From Cerioporus squamosus (lineage: Eukaryota > Basidiomycota > Agaricomycetes > Polyporales > Polyporaceae): 64,000 nucleotides of DNA. The stretch covers positions 124,001 to 188,000 of the forward strand of contig JABYQS010000014.1 in NCBI GenBank assembly GCA_022592435.1. The letters run 5' to 3'. Under the pieces are notes generated by a model. That model saw nothing but the letters and a program-made list of their open reading frames with translations, had not been told where the DNA came from and did no database searches. Position numbers and translations under genes: made by a program. Below are positions 21,433 to 33,698 of the stretch, in pieces (position 1 is the first letter of the stretch; each line of letters opens with the position of its first letter).

Positions 21433-21559
21433 GGCTGGTCGGGTAGAGGAGAACGCGCGGGGAGCGGGGTGGGCGCCGAGCGTGAGGGTGCGTGCAGATG
21501 GGACTTTCGCGAGGTGGGAGAGCGAGCGATAGAGCTGTCGGAGGAGGACAGTCGGAAGG

Positions 21560-21570
21560 GCTCCTTTATG
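21560..21570 (-). promoter_or_regulatory. TATA-like box of the glutathione peroxidase gene
   Basis: On the minus strand, ACTACATAAAGGAG lies about 130 bp before ATG 21432. The spacing suits a TATA box with a leader of about 100 nt. This also argues against a longer mitochondrial presequence upstream. Confidence 0.35.
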
Positions 21571-21599
21571 TAGTACGCGGGAGAAAAGTGGCGAGTGCG

Positions 21600-23711
21600 G
21601 ACGAGACCATATGGCTGGCGCGACAGTTCTCATCTCACCCGTCGCCATCGCTGCGCGCGGCGGGAACATCCAGTAGTCGTCGTGCACGTGCTTTACCCGG
21701 TTACTCAGCTGCACACAGCCGTACTTACAGTATGTACGCAGGCTAGTGCTTGCTCTTCCAAAGCCTTGTGAAAGTAACTTGGTATCATGATAAGACACGA
21801 GCCCGACCGAGCTTGGTTCGGGCAGCGAATGCCCGTCGCGGTCGGAGGAAGTCAGCGGCCGACAGGGAGTTGTCATCGTCGAGGCAAGTCCTCCTGGAAA
21901 TCTCACGTGCGTGTTGGCATCCCTGTGATGCCTGCATACTCCGTGCGGAGACATGAGCAAGCCAATGCCCACTAGCATCGGGGATCCAGTGAACCTAGAC
22001 ATATGTTGTTGATGCATGGGGTGATCTCAAGGGTCGTTCAATATTTAGTGGTCTCAGGAGGGGAACGCATATGCATAGATTGTGATATCACAGGGAAAAC
22101 GGATGTCTCACCCTGGGAATATTGCTGCGCCTTTACGTAGAGACCTCAGAGACCGCCTCGCTACTACCGAGAGTAGACGAGCGTAAGTACTCCCCACAAC
22201 CCGCGACACCTAGTTTAGCTCGTTGGAAACAATCTGATGTAGGCCACAACGTTGCACACGCACCGACACCGTGTTGCAGGGCCATACGTATGCACTTGAA
22301 GTGACGCAGTCCCCGACAATTCGTCGCGAACTCAACGACGTTACATCATGCGTGCACAGTAAGATCGAGATCTTAGATTGGCGCCTTGGCATGCTATTAG
22401 CCCTCCAGACTACGTACGGAGTCCCCGGTTGTGAAAGGTTGTGCACCTGGAGACCGAGTACCTACAGATGATCAAGCGGTACGTACTCTGATGAGGTAGC
22501 CTTCACCATCAACGAGCGCGAAACTCCCGCGCAAAGAAAGAAGAGAAAGAAGCAGATCAAGCCACGTCGCCTTCTCTTGCTCATTGACGGCTAGAGCCTG
22601 GAGCCTGGAGCGGCAAGCGAGAGTAGCTATTCCAGCGAGGTGGCATCGCGTCAATGACGCTCCTACAAGTTGCAAAGCAGTCTAGCAGCCACAACTGTGC
22701 GGGGATGTAAGTCACAGGCAGGTGCATATCAGAGTTCGGTCAATCCAGTCAGCCACTGAACCAAATGTTGATACATCGGGCGTACTGGGGAAGTCATGTG
22801 AGGTGAGGTGACCCCGCGGCGGCGGCGGAGACAACATTACCTTGTTCCCAAGCCGTCGGCTGAGAGGTGCGCGATATCGCAGCGCTGTCGAGTGGTGTCA
22901 AGATCCGACAATCGACGTGTGGCATAACCATGATGGTTATCGGCTTCTTGTCTAAACGCCGTCCGTCAACGTCGGCCCACGATAGCCTTGCCAAACGTTT
23001 CTCCCGAAGCGGCTTAGCATGACAAAGCCAGCCAGATAATTGTGCGTCGTCTCCAAGTTGGCACGTCCGACTCCGATGGTGAACCTTGAGGGCGCACCAG
23101 CGAGTGCGATACGGTATCGCGGATGATTTCGAGATCATGGGCACCTCGGGGGAGCATGATCCGAATGACGGACTTCGCGCAACGGTAGACGTTCGACCTG
23201 CCTGGCAGTTTTGATCACGTTTGAGACGATGCGGCGCATTGCGTACGTTGCGGGCAGTCAGTGTTTCACCTGTCGTTCCGGCTACAATAACGCAACCCAG
23301 AAGTTTCGTGGGGATGGGGGGCAGCTGCGATGAACGGAGGACTGGCATGGTCAGCACATATGACAGACGACATGCCCCGGTACCGGGAGCATATGTAGAA
23401 CGCATCCGACGGCAAGGTCGGCCAGCGGGGCGAAGGTTGATCGGCACATCCGACGTCGTGCGGACTGCGATAAACACTGCGATCTGTCGTGCCTTCGCCG
23501 ATGACCTGACAGAGAAGAGTCGACGCCACAGGCTCCCAGGCTCCCATGCGGCGGAAAGTCCAAACAAAATGGTGAGTAGTCGTACAGTAATAGATACATC
23601 TAGAGAAAGACTGAGTCAGTATGGCACAACATCACCGCAAGAAGCAGGCGGCTTGTGTGTTGCGACGTACTACGGCCCATGCTCAGTGACAGCCCCGATT
23701 CACCCATTTCG
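21600..23711. other. Gene-poor stretch, no family recognised
   Basis: The longest frame is 257 codons on the minus strand (22794-23567, MFGLSAAWEPGSLWRRLF...). It has no recognisable domain, is not supported by splice or promoter signals I could see, and has even Arg/Ser composition typical of chance frames in GC-rich DNA. No repeat structure or RNA gene was recognised. Confidence 0.4.
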
Positions 23712-25746
23712 TCAAGAATTAGAGCAAATGTCCGGATAGAGCCTGTCAGTCGGGTCTTTAGGGATCCAGCCGCCTTCTAACCCCTTCTGATAGCTCCAGT
23801 CGTCCGCATTCTCAGCCTGTCGCCATGGAAGGTTCACGTCAGCCCTGCACAGAGAAGGAAGACAGCATCGGGAAGCCCGAAATCGACTCACCTTCCACGT
23901 CCAAAAGATCCATCCCTGGACAGCTTCTCCAATGGCAACCTGAGACTCGAAGTACCTACGACCGCCCAGTAAGAGTCAGTTCGTCGGTGTCCTGACTGGC
24001 GAGCAAGGAGACACGTACTTCCGCAAGAACGTCTTGTAGTCATCGCTGAAGCTCGACGAGTCGCCCGTATAACCGTCGCAGCTGCCGAAGGTCGGTTGTC
24101 CATCCTGCCAGGTACCATCCCAGCGCGCTCCGACGCCTCGCCCGTTCAGCCACTTGGCGCAATCGGTGATTGCATTGGACCACTCTCCGCTGACAGTGTA
24201 CAGGTTCGACTTGGCGTAGGAGCTCAGGGTGCTCAGTACGGAACACGAGTACTGGGAACGTAAGATACGTCAACGAGTCACAGCATCGTGGCTGTGATAA
24301 GCTCACGTTAAGATGCTCGTCTTGTGACATTTCTAGCTGGTCATAGTTGAATATTTGATATTCGTGCTGCGATAGTGGTCATCAACGACGTCTGGGATCG
24401 GCTCGGAAAGCGTATGTGGTACTTACGTAGTCCATGAGCACGCCCGTGGCGTCCGGGGATGTCAGAAAGCCATCCCAACTCTACGCGAAACCCCCGTCAA
24501 CCACAGTCGACAGATGGAAATGACGCTGCAGCTTACCGCGACGCCGAGGAACGCGTCTCCAATCATGACCTTCAGTGATGTTCCGGACACATTGCGGACA
24601 GCATCGTAACCGTCTTGCCAGTAATCCGCGATGATAGCAGCTATGTCGGCCTGGTATCCTCCCGGCTCGTTCAGCAGCTCCAAGACATCGATCATGCCGC
24701 CAATTTGGTCCGCTATGAAGCGCACGATGTCCACGGTACGGGCTACGTTGTTTCCTTCCGCCCAGTTGGCCGACCCGCGCCGGCCAGAGTTATCGTAGCC
24801 GTTCTGAGAGCCAGGCGCACCGTGAAGGTCGAGGATGACATGGATCCCGTGCTTCTTGGCCCAGCCGAGAGCTTGGAGGAGATAGGGCCACGCGCCCGGG
24901 ATGTACGGGTCGACAGAGGTCGTGTAGTTCGTGTCTGCTGAGGTTATCGGGACAGACCAGTATCCTATTTGCATGCTGGACGAGAATGTAAGCGGACCTA
25001 ATAGCGTAGTATAGAACGAGCCGAAGCTGTCCTGATTTGTTCGCCACCGGCTACTTTCAGCGGTAGCACACCGGCGGACACAGGGCGCTGTCGCAGACGC
25101 CGCAGGCATTGACCGTTGAAATACATCGCCGGACAGAGATTGGAGTGTCCTCGGTGCGCACGGAATGACAGGCAACCGGTCGAACTATGATGTTGACGTA
25201 CCGAACATGGTTAAGACCAGCCGCCTTTATGGCAACAAAGTCATCTTCCGTTATCCACGTTTCCCAATGGTCTTGAAGGACGCTCAGAGCATGATCCGAA
25301 TCTTGCAATTGCCCGAAGGTATACTCGTCTATGATATCGGAGTTGTTGGTATTCTCGAAGATGCTCGGGGTTATCCATGGCTAGGCGAGGTTTTAGATAT
25401 GACATAGGACTTCCAACCATGATGACACACCTCTAGAACGAACCAACCGCCGCTTCGAAGACTCGGTCTGAGGAGAGATATCCCCACCACACACAAGGAG
25501 GCGAAGTACTCACAGGTTCACACCGCGTATGATATCTTTCCCATAGTTGAACGGTGTCAACGTGGCAGACGCAGAAGCACTAGCTCCAGAGGATGTTGGC
25601 GTTGCCGACAGAGGTACTTGCGGGTCACCCTGGCCGTTGATATTGGATTGCAGGACGAGACGGCATTGCTGCTTCGCGTGCCCGACGGTCGCGAAAGTCA
25701 GCAGCAGTAGCAGAGTCCGCAGCGAGCAAAGAGATAGAAGCAGCAT
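23712..25746 (-). CDS. Exo-1,3-beta-glucanase, glycoside hydrolase family 5 (GH5_9)
   Basis: Multi-exon gene. ATG 25746 opens a hydrophobic signal segment ([24 protein letters not shown]) and a Ser/Ala-rich linker, then [23 protein letters not shown], the hallmark N-terminus of fungal exo-glucanases. Next come [43 protein letters not shown], and VLELLNEPG with the acid/base Glu. Towards the end, [18 protein letters not shown] carries the nucleophile Glu, followed by WIFWTWK and ADVNLPWRQ. The last residues are [11 protein letters not shown]. The usual length and all catalytic residues are present. It trims beta-1,3-glucan at the cell wall or in glucan mucilage, releasing glucose. Internal exon borders were only partly traced. 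Confidence 0.92.
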
Positions 25747-27824
25747 CTTCACGACATGGAAGACGACGGTGGGAGCAGAAGAGTGCGTGTCAGGTTGCAC
25801 GAGGCGTATGGACGCCGTCGGGGCCAAGGCTCCATGAACGGGCACGGCAAGCGCGAGGTTCGCCCCGTAGGCGCTCCTCGCCGCGAACCAGAACGGGTTG
25901 ATCGCCGATTGGACTCAGACAAGCTCCGACTTTCGGACTCAGAAAAACCACAACACCCCGCAGGCTTTTCTTCATCACTTCCACCACCAATGACCATCAC
26001 CTGTTGCAACTTGTGCGACAACGGACAGGCTCAGAAATCGTGTAAGTGCGGATGGTCACTCCCTGGTTGACATGTACAGTTGATCGGTGTCACCTGCATA
26101 CTTACCGCCGGCAATATCCATCACAGGTTGTCGATACTATCGGATCAGGCAACTACGGTCTCTTGCGACGGCTGCGGTGGTTTGAACACGGTATACAGCC
26201 TCGAGCTAAGAGCATCGTGAGTAGTTGGTATCGAATACAGGCAGTCAGGAGTGTCCCGCCCGCATTACCCACTCACCCATAGCGCCGAACTGGCACAAAT
26301 TGTGTACCGACTTACCGTGGCAACAACCTCCGCGACTATTCCATGGAGAAGGGACCGACACGCGTGTTCCACGTAACATCCGTTGCCGGATCCGAGCAAA
26401 GTTTGAGCTATTGCGCTAACGCTAATTTGCTGGATCCGCCCACGGGTTCGAGACCATGTGGACGTGCATTCATATCCCATATATAAGAGCTTGCCAGTTC
26501 TCTTCTTCATGCTGTCAGGGTCTCAATGCTTTCGATTGACAGCGGGCGCACAGCGGAACGCGGGAACCCACCGAAGCGCAGTAGCTGAGATGAGAAGATG
26601 GCCTCGAGGTGGCTGCGAAGCCCTCCAACGTGGTCCGCGACCAGTGTAAGGTGACATCTCAGGGACCGGACGTCCAGCAGATGCGCCAGCGAGCTGACTT
26701 GCTGCGTTTCAGGTGAGCATATGACCTCACGCTTCATGCCAGTCAGGCCTTCCACTCACGACAGAACCTCCAATATGATCCAAATTCAAGGCCGTCGTGC
26801 TGTGTAGAGTGTCCGCTGGCTTCTATAAGTAAAGTCCGTGCTCGTATGACAATTAGCTTATCGAGACGGTCTCATCGCCCCAGGGTTCTAGCGGCTTTTC
26901 CGTCTTCGCAGCGGACAGCGATCTGTTGGCTATGCTGATCCATATGTTTCCATCGAGAAACAAGCGTTTACATGCCCTTCTCGTCTCGCCTGGAATAGCG
27001 GATGCTATCAGAGCATGATAACCCCTACGCTCATGCCCCATGGGGCCATTTCGAAACACCCACACGGCTGACAGACTACGGATCCTCATCATGAGGTGCA
27101 TACGACCAGTAGCTTGTTAGTCGCTAACTGGAATGTTTCGCAGCACTGGCAGTCCGAGTCCGGGCCTGGCCAAATCATAATGTCCATGTGGTCGCGTTAT
27201 CAACGGCATCCCAACCTACCCCAACGCTTTTTCCCCACCGAGCTTGTAGTCTGAGTGATCGAGGGCGGTGTAATGTCCACATGGAGTGCGGTCACTGAGC
27301 GGACCTATGGTTATGCTGATGTGGGGATGTTCGATCGGGAACGTGTCGTGGCGACAGACAAAGCTGAGTACCGCGACTTCCAACGTGTCCTCGGAAGATG
27401 GATGCTGCATGGGGTTGTCCGGAGCGTCGTATCTGGAGTGAGGGCCGATGTTCCCTCTGGGCGTGATCGAGGAACACGAGGGAGTTTTGTAGACGCCATC
27501 TCTTGTCCTGGAGACAAGCCCCATGAACTCTATCCTATTGTCAACAGTCCTTCGTTCTCCGCAGCGTTGCCACGGCTAGTCGACAGTGACAACGTCAGGC
27601 TGCGTCAGGCCCCAGTCATACCACCTGAAGACGACCCTGGTGAATATGGTTATAGTGGCATGAACAGGAGCAAGCGCAAACGGCGCCAAGGATCCGGCGG
27701 CGTAGCGGTTCTCGAGTCGGTGGGATAGGACAACAGCAACCAGCACGTTCGTGAACCGTTACACACGCATATATATCCTGACGCCACACAAGGTATGTCT
27801 TACTAGACCACGATGTTGCATGTC
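25747..27824. other. Gene-poor stretch, no gene recognised
   Basis: Short frames only. A 157-codon plus frame at 27255-27728 (MIEGGVMSTWSAVTERTYGY...) and overlapping minus frames show no family signature. TATA-like sequences occur at 26474-26482 and 27767-27775 on the plus strand, without a convincing gene after them. Confidence 0.4.
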
Positions 27825-28414
27825 CTACTCTGAGCGGACGTCTTTGGGAAAGAAACGGCTGCAGGAGCGAGACCCATCTGCTGCATAGAACTGGATGTCG
27901 TACACATAGCTAGAGTATTGCTAACGCAGAGTATGAGACATGTACACAAGCGAGGGACAAGCATGTAGCTTACATGGCTGAAGGCGACCCCCACGACGGT
28001 GCCCGGGATCCAGATGTGGGTGCGCAACTGGATACTGATGCGCTGGCCCTGGAAGAAAAAAATCGGAACCGGTCGAATCAGTGCACTGGCACCTTGAGAC
28101 GTCACGAGCAACGGTAGAGTACAAACCACAGCCTGTGTGGACCGGTCAGACGGCAATGCTTTGGACGGCAATGATCATGGACGTACGAAGCTCGGGGTGG
28201 CCTGGATGGTGACACTGGCGGGGACCGGGCCCTGACCAACGGTGTTGCCCATCTGATGGGTAGAAGTTCAGGATATGGAGACAGCATAGGGACGGTTACT
28301 TGCGAGGCTAGTGCCAGCACTGTTGGAAGCTACGGGAGATGTGCCGTCGGACTTGGTGGCCCGCGCGGTGGACGTGCGCTTGGCGGAGGCAATAAGACGG
28401 GCGCTGCGGGCCAT
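27825..28414 (-). CDS. Candidate small Tudor-like protein
   Basis: ATG 28414 lies about 75 bp after a TATA box (28491-28499, minus) and opens MARSARLIASAKRTSTARATKSDG, a basic Ser/Thr-rich N-terminus. Downstream exons in plausible splice order give GNTVGQGPVPASVTIQATPSF, then GQRISIQLRTHIWIPGTVVGVAFSH, and finally YVYDIQFYAADGSRSCSRFFPKDVRSE with stop at 27825-27827. The pattern of a basic strand, W-x-PGTVVG, Y-x-x-x-F-x-x-DG and FP-x-DVR is that of a small Tudor/agenet-like barrel. Phases of the inner introns could not all be reconciled, so the model is tentative. If real, it would be a small chromatin- or RNA-associated reader. Confidence 0.35.
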
Positions 28415-28489
28415 GGTCGATATTGTAGCGGATGGAACGATTCAAGCTCGACGGGGTGGGGGGACGAGTGGTGAACGAGGACAGCTGTA

Positions 28490-28500
28490 CCCGTATATAT
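28490..28500 (-). promoter_or_regulatory. TATA box of the candidate Tudor-like gene
   Basis: GATATATACGG on the minus strand, about 75 bp upstream of ATG 28414. Confidence 0.45.
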
Positions 28501-29637
28501 CCGCATAACGGCGTGCGTGATGTTCACGCGTTGTAACCCTCGTAACTCGTAACGGCGCTTGGGTTAAGAAGTTATCGTCGTATAATATGAATGATCGGAG
28601 ATTGTGCAGGGTCCGCAGTCCGGGAGACCGAGACGGTCATGACTGTCAAGGACTGACATAACCTTAGCCTCACAGCTGCAGTTGCTGGCTAAGCGTCTCC
28701 GTTCCGCGGGGTCATGATGATGATAGCGACCGGAGAACTCAGTAGTAGCAACCCCGAAGAACCCTTAACCATTTCAAGCTTTACTTACGGGCCGTACTTG
28801 TGTCCGCGGGCCAGGTTCTCAGCGCTCGAGAACCGTTCGCGGGTCCTCCGTCCCCATGACCCTACGTCTGATCATCCGATGGATACTGCCCTTTCCGTTT
28901 GCGTTCGCCTGTGGGTGCGACGTTCCGAGAACGCGCATCCTTGAATTGCATTCGGTGCAAGTCTTGTTGCCTCGGATGGTAGATCTGTTAGTTCTGTGTC
29001 TGCATGCTGTTGTGGCATGTACACAAGCTCGGTATCGTCATCCGAACGCAGGGGTCGCTTTCTTTGTGTCGTGCCTGCCTGCAGACACGCCGGATGAGTA
29101 ATAAAGCATACCTTACGCAATATTGAACGCACCCAAGGAGCCACAAACTTTCAAGGGAGTGGCGCTCGGATCGGTAGCGCAGCCTGAGCCAAGGCACCCT
29201 TTCTCGTCAGTCAAAATTCTCAGCTTCACGGTACTTAATCGTGAGTGACTTGCCAGTGTCAGCGCAATCATGTGAGTCGTTTTGGCATTACAGTACCCGT
29301 TCGTATTGGACACGAGACGCTGACAATCTCGAGCGTCCGGGAGGACCGCAAGATGATGGCATGATGAGAGAAGATGCCAGAGACTGAGCCTCGCACTGGT
29401 CCTTCGCGTCGTCAGTCGGCGCCTACTACTGGCGCCGCAGTGTAAACGTAACCGAGGAAGTCACAGCAAGGTCACAGCTGTGTTGCGCACTACCGAGGCG
29501 CGCAGTACGCACAACTTGGGTTCGGACCACCACCTTGTTGAGCAGACGACCACCCTCGCCAACAACGACTACCAAGATTGAAGCTTACACATAGCTCCTC
29601 CTCTCCTGAGCGCGACTTGCTCGTAACATCCGGCGCG
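28501..29637. other. Intergenic, no firm gene
   Basis: A minus-strand frame at 29113-29313 is Cys-containing (VSNTNGYCNAK, EKGCLGSGCATDPSATPLKVCG) and could be the last exon of a small secreted protein, but no start or signal peptide was found. The rest should contain the promoter of the BRO1 gene. Confidence 0.35.
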
Positions 29638-32600
29638 ATGCCAAACCAACTCCCGATTCCATTCAGGAAAACATATATAGTCCCGCTTCGCGAGGCCGTG
29701 CGAGAGTACATCCTGACGCACTACACGGATACCCACCCGGACGCGTACAGATGGGACATCAGTCAGTGGGAGAAACTTCGCGCTGAAGTTGTAAGCATCA
29801 CGGTCCACATCGATCGTGTCAGTGCATTGATCAGGTATGATGTCCACTCTGCAGCTCCCGTAATGCTGCGAGCGACTCATGTTCTGAAGCTACCATGCAC
29901 AGCTCGTTTTCATATTGACAAAACTTCCACCTGATGTGAGTGGCGCTGCGGCCTTTGTTCCTCACTTGATCAATAATTGCTGACGCACTTGCTTGCAGAT
30001 CGGGCTCGAGATCCCTTACGCGCCAGTATTCAACAGCAATGCTCTCCCCGAAACGTACAACAGTTTAGTATATGAACGCGCCGGCGTCCTTCTCAACCTC
30101 GCCGCCCTGTATTCCCAGTTGGGCGCCGCCGAGGATCGATCCACTCCGCAAGGGCTGAAGCAAGCGATCAAGTTCTATCAGGTGGGCCGTCTTCTTGTGT
30201 TCTTGATCTTCGAGACTGATCTCGCCGCTAGAATGCAGCCGGTACATTCAACTATCTCTCGGCCACCGCTGTGCCGCAGCTGCGGGGATCGCTGCCGCCG
30301 GGTGATGCGCCGCTCGAACTCACGGAGCCCTTTGTCAGGGGCTTAGAGTTCTTGATGCTCGCGCAAGCGCAGGAGTGCGTGTGGCAGCGGGCTGTGATGG
30401 GTACGCGGCTTCCTCCAATCACTCTGCTTCTATCGCCTGACATATTGGCAGATAATTACAAGAACGGATTGATTGCAAAGCTCGCAGCCAAAGTACGAGT
30501 GGAATTCCAACTATCCGGGACGTCGACTGATGCCTGGCGCTCTAGGTATCCTCGTTCTATGGCTCCGCTCTCACTCACATCAAGGATGCTTCGATCAGGC
30601 ACATATTCCCAACCGTGAGTGCGCCTGATTGATACCCACATTATCGCTCATAATTTGTGTGTAGTCCTGGGTGGCACATATGGAAACCAAATCGCTGCAT
30701 TTCCAGGCTGCCGCGCAGTATCGAAAAAGTCTCGAGGACCTCGAGGTACACAAGTAAGCGTCGGGTACGTGGAGGTCCGTACATGCTGATGACGTGCGTC
30801 CGGTAGGTATGGCCACGAAATTGCGCGGCTCACAGAAGCCCAAGCCCTTGCGAAGAAGGGTCATGACGCGGCGAGGCGTGGAGGCGCATCAATTCCTGTG
30901 CAACAAGATATCAAGGTGACTGCTTCACTTTAGGAGGTGTCCGATTAGCTCAGTCAATATTAAGCTTGTCATCCTATAGTCACTCCTTGACATCGTCCAG
31001 AAGAACATTACCCGTGCCGAACGCGATAATGATCTCATCTATCATCAAGACGTACCACCTGCTTCCGCCCTTCCGGCGATTGCGGAAGTGGCGATGGCAC
31101 AACCAATTGTCGACCCAGGACTACAAGATCCGAAGGCAGTTGTCGGCAGCGAGGCCGTTATATTTGGGGAACTTCTCGGGTGGGGCGCCCGCCTTGCTAT
31201 CGGTAAAGTTTTACCGTTGGTGCCTTATGTATGGCAAGGCTGAATTATCTTGTAGAGATATACAACGACAGGAAGCAGAACTGGATCGCGGAGGAAGTGA
31301 CCGATCGTGTTCGGCGGTTGGATGGTACTATCGCGAGGTATGCTATGTTCCGTCAAGCGGCACGTGGGAGCTCTTGACCCATGCTGCGCCACCTTTGCCA
31401 GTACTCTCGAGAGGCTCAACCTTCCAGCCGCACTGGACGCCCTGGATCGACCAATCGGCCTACCTCCAAGTTTGGTGAAGAAGGCCGAAGAAGTGCGGCT
31501 CGAAAGCGGCCCTGAACGAGTCGAGACGTCCATCCGTGACGTACAGACTCTTGCGAAGCATGATACTGCGCTCCTCGACGAGGTTAGATTCTCCGGCTGT
31601 CATGAGTGCAATTTGCCTTCTGGGGCTCACCATGCTGTCACAGGCAATGGACATCCTCGATCAGGAGGCGGATGAAGATGAAGCATTTCGCGAGAGCCAT
31701 CCGGGTGCTGCGTGTCTCCCGTCCCACGAGGCTAACAAGGAGTTGGTCGAGAAGGCGGAAAAATACCGCGCCATACTCCAACAGGCGGGAGATAGCGATG
31801 AGCTCGTCCGGCAGAAGTGGGAGGAGTGGGAGGACAATATCAGCCAGCTCACCTGGCCTGAGGTCAGTGATCTCCGCGGGCGTGTCTCTACGTGATTGTT
31901 GACAAGTGATTGATTGTAATAGGCTGAATTAGATGTGTCCATACCGTCTTCTACGGTACCTCAAACTCACCGAACAGCTTCCGCGAGCGGTGATCCTACC
32001 CGTGTGCACGCCCGTGCGCTTCGTGTTCTCCTAGAGAAGTTAGACGATATGGTGAAGTCCAGGGCGGACCTAGTCGCCAGGGTGAACCGCTTGTCGGCTT
32101 CCGACGATATCACACCTCGCATCCTGAAAGCCGCATCGGGTTTGGAGCAATGGGTGAACGTGCAGCCGGCGATGTTCGAAGACATCCTCGACGAAGAACT
32201 GTCGAAGTATGACAAATTCCGCGCACAGCTCGAGGAAGACGAACGCAAACAGGAGAACATTTTGAAGTCGGTGCAGGTTCGTGCTCCTAGGCTTTTGAGG
32301 ATAATTCTTTCCACAGATTCAGTGACCACTTCCGATGGCACAGGAGCGTCATTCTGAGTTTGTGCAATCGCGGCAGGAAGACGCAGTCGTGAAGGCGCGT
32401 GAACATGCGCTGCAGTCCCTTGATCTAGCCTATCACAAGTACAAGGAGGTTGTCCGGAACCTGGAGGAAGGCCTAAAGGTATGCCTTCTATTCCCGAAGT
32501 TAAAAGGACATGTTCTGACAGGGCGCATCACGCAGTTCTACAATGACTTTGCTGTGATCCTCTCGCAGTTCAGGGACGCATGCAAGGAGTGGGCGAATCA

Positions 32601-32935
32601 GCGGAGGAATGAAATCAGGTTCGCGCTGTCTCTGGCTTATCTCCTCACACATGACCGCATGGCTCACGTACTTGACATTCGGACTGCGTAGCACATTGAC
32701 ACGTGCTATGGAAGAGCTTTCTATCTCCGAGAGCGCATCAGTCACCCCGCCACGCCCAGCCACTCCCGAAACACCGCCTCCAGCAGCAACGCAGCCTGAG
32801 CAACCTCCTGCTAGGGCACCGCCGCGACAATTCCCAGGTCACCGAGTGCGTGTTCCACGCAGCGCCTTGCCCCCTCCAGATTCGAACGAGTGGGAAACCA
32901 TGGAATTGCCGATGCCGGCCCCTCGAAGAGGATGA
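29638..32935 (+). CDS. BRO1-domain protein, palA/Rim20 or Bro1 (ALIX family)
   Basis: ATG 29638 opens MPNQLPIPFRKTYIVPLREAVREYI, the conserved BRO1 start. Further exons give LPPDIGLEIPYAPVFN, YNSLVYERAGVLLNLAALYSQLG, QLRGSLPPGDAPLELTEPFVRGLEFLMLAQAQECVWQRA, FQAAAQYRKSLED and HKYGHEIARLTEA. A long helical V domain follows (LNLPAALDALDRP, KHDTALLDEAMDILDQE, SRADLVARVNRLSASDDITP, LSKYDKFRAQLEEDERKQENIL). The C-terminus is a Pro-rich tail ending LPMPAPRRG. The whole chain is roughly 800-900 residues. BRO1 binds the ESCRT-III subunit Snf7/Vps32 and the V domain binds YPxL motifs. Rim20/PalA mediates ambient-pH signalling through the Rim101/PacC pathway, while Bro1/Vps31 works in multivesicular bodies. 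The modest Pro-rich tail favours palA, but the distinction is not certain. Confidence 0.9.
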
Positions 32936-33698
32936 AGAACCGATGACATGCTGCGGACACGCCGACTGAAGACACCGACGCGAACCTTCCTGGCAGTACG
33001 CACTGACAATTGCTCTTGTACGATATTTCAATTTATGACAACCTATTCCAAAGCATTTCAATTCAGTCTTGGGTGGAGATGAAGGAGATGCCCCTTTGTC
33101 ATCGCGGATGTTGATGGTACGCATTGATTCGGGGCGACATGCGGGTGGTCGTGAGATGGTTCAGCTTGCGTGCACTGGCATTGCGCCTTGGCCACCTGTC
33201 CAAATATTGCCGGATATCGTGTAGGTTTTTGAAAAGTATACTCGCGAGTGCTTCATCGCCCGAAAGCGATAGCTAAGCGAAGCGGTGCATGTTTGTCATT
33301 AGTACTGGTTCGCGGCGGTCCCTATTCGTATGCGTCGAACGCCTGTCCTTCGCTAATGATATTGAGTGCAAGTTTCGTGGCTCAGTTCGTGCGTGAGTTT
33401 AAGTAGTTTATACTCGTCGGTCGAAAGCGCGTCCTCGACACCCAAACTTAACCCAGTCACCACTTGCAGGTACAGCTGAGTCCTTTTCACAAGACATATA
33501 TACGGCTGTTGCACTGCCGCCGGCGCCCAAACCACGTAAGTTGACGCGCACTGCCTCGTTCCTAGTACCCGGGTGTTGTGGCTGTGATCGATACACACTC
33601 GTATAAGAACATCCACCACAACAGTCTGCTCCTGAATCGAGCAGACACGACATCTCTCTCAGCCACCGCCAACAGCCCTACGCGATTGCCTATCCACC
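32936..33698. other. Intergenic, no gene recognised
   Basis: Contains the 3' end of the BRO1 gene and the promoter of the DM9 gene. Frames on the minus strand (for example 33353-33619) have no signature. Confidence 0.4.

Noticed and set aside
21433..21600. Mitochondrial presequence for glutathione peroxidase (…[10 protein letters not shown])
   Set aside because: The frame looks like a presequence but no suitable ATG lies downstream of the TATA-like box, and it does not join the catalytic frame; it probably is 5' leader.
22794..23567. 257-codon minus-strand open frame
   Set aside because: No family motif, no signal peptide, no clear promoter or splice neighbours; its composition is that of a chance frame in GC-rich DNA.
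26474..26650. TATA box followed by a 47-codon frame (MLSGSQCFRLTAG...)
   Set aside because: The distance from TATA to ATG is too short for a normal start and the peptide has no features.
27255..27728. 157-codon plus-strand open frame in a gene-poor stretch
   Set aside because: No recognisable motif, and overlapping open frames exist on the other strand.
30942..30965. tRNA-like start (GTCCGATTAGCTCAGT)
   Set aside because: It lies in an intron of the BRO1 gene and no cloverleaf follows: no T-arm GGTTC-type box or matching acceptor strand was seen.
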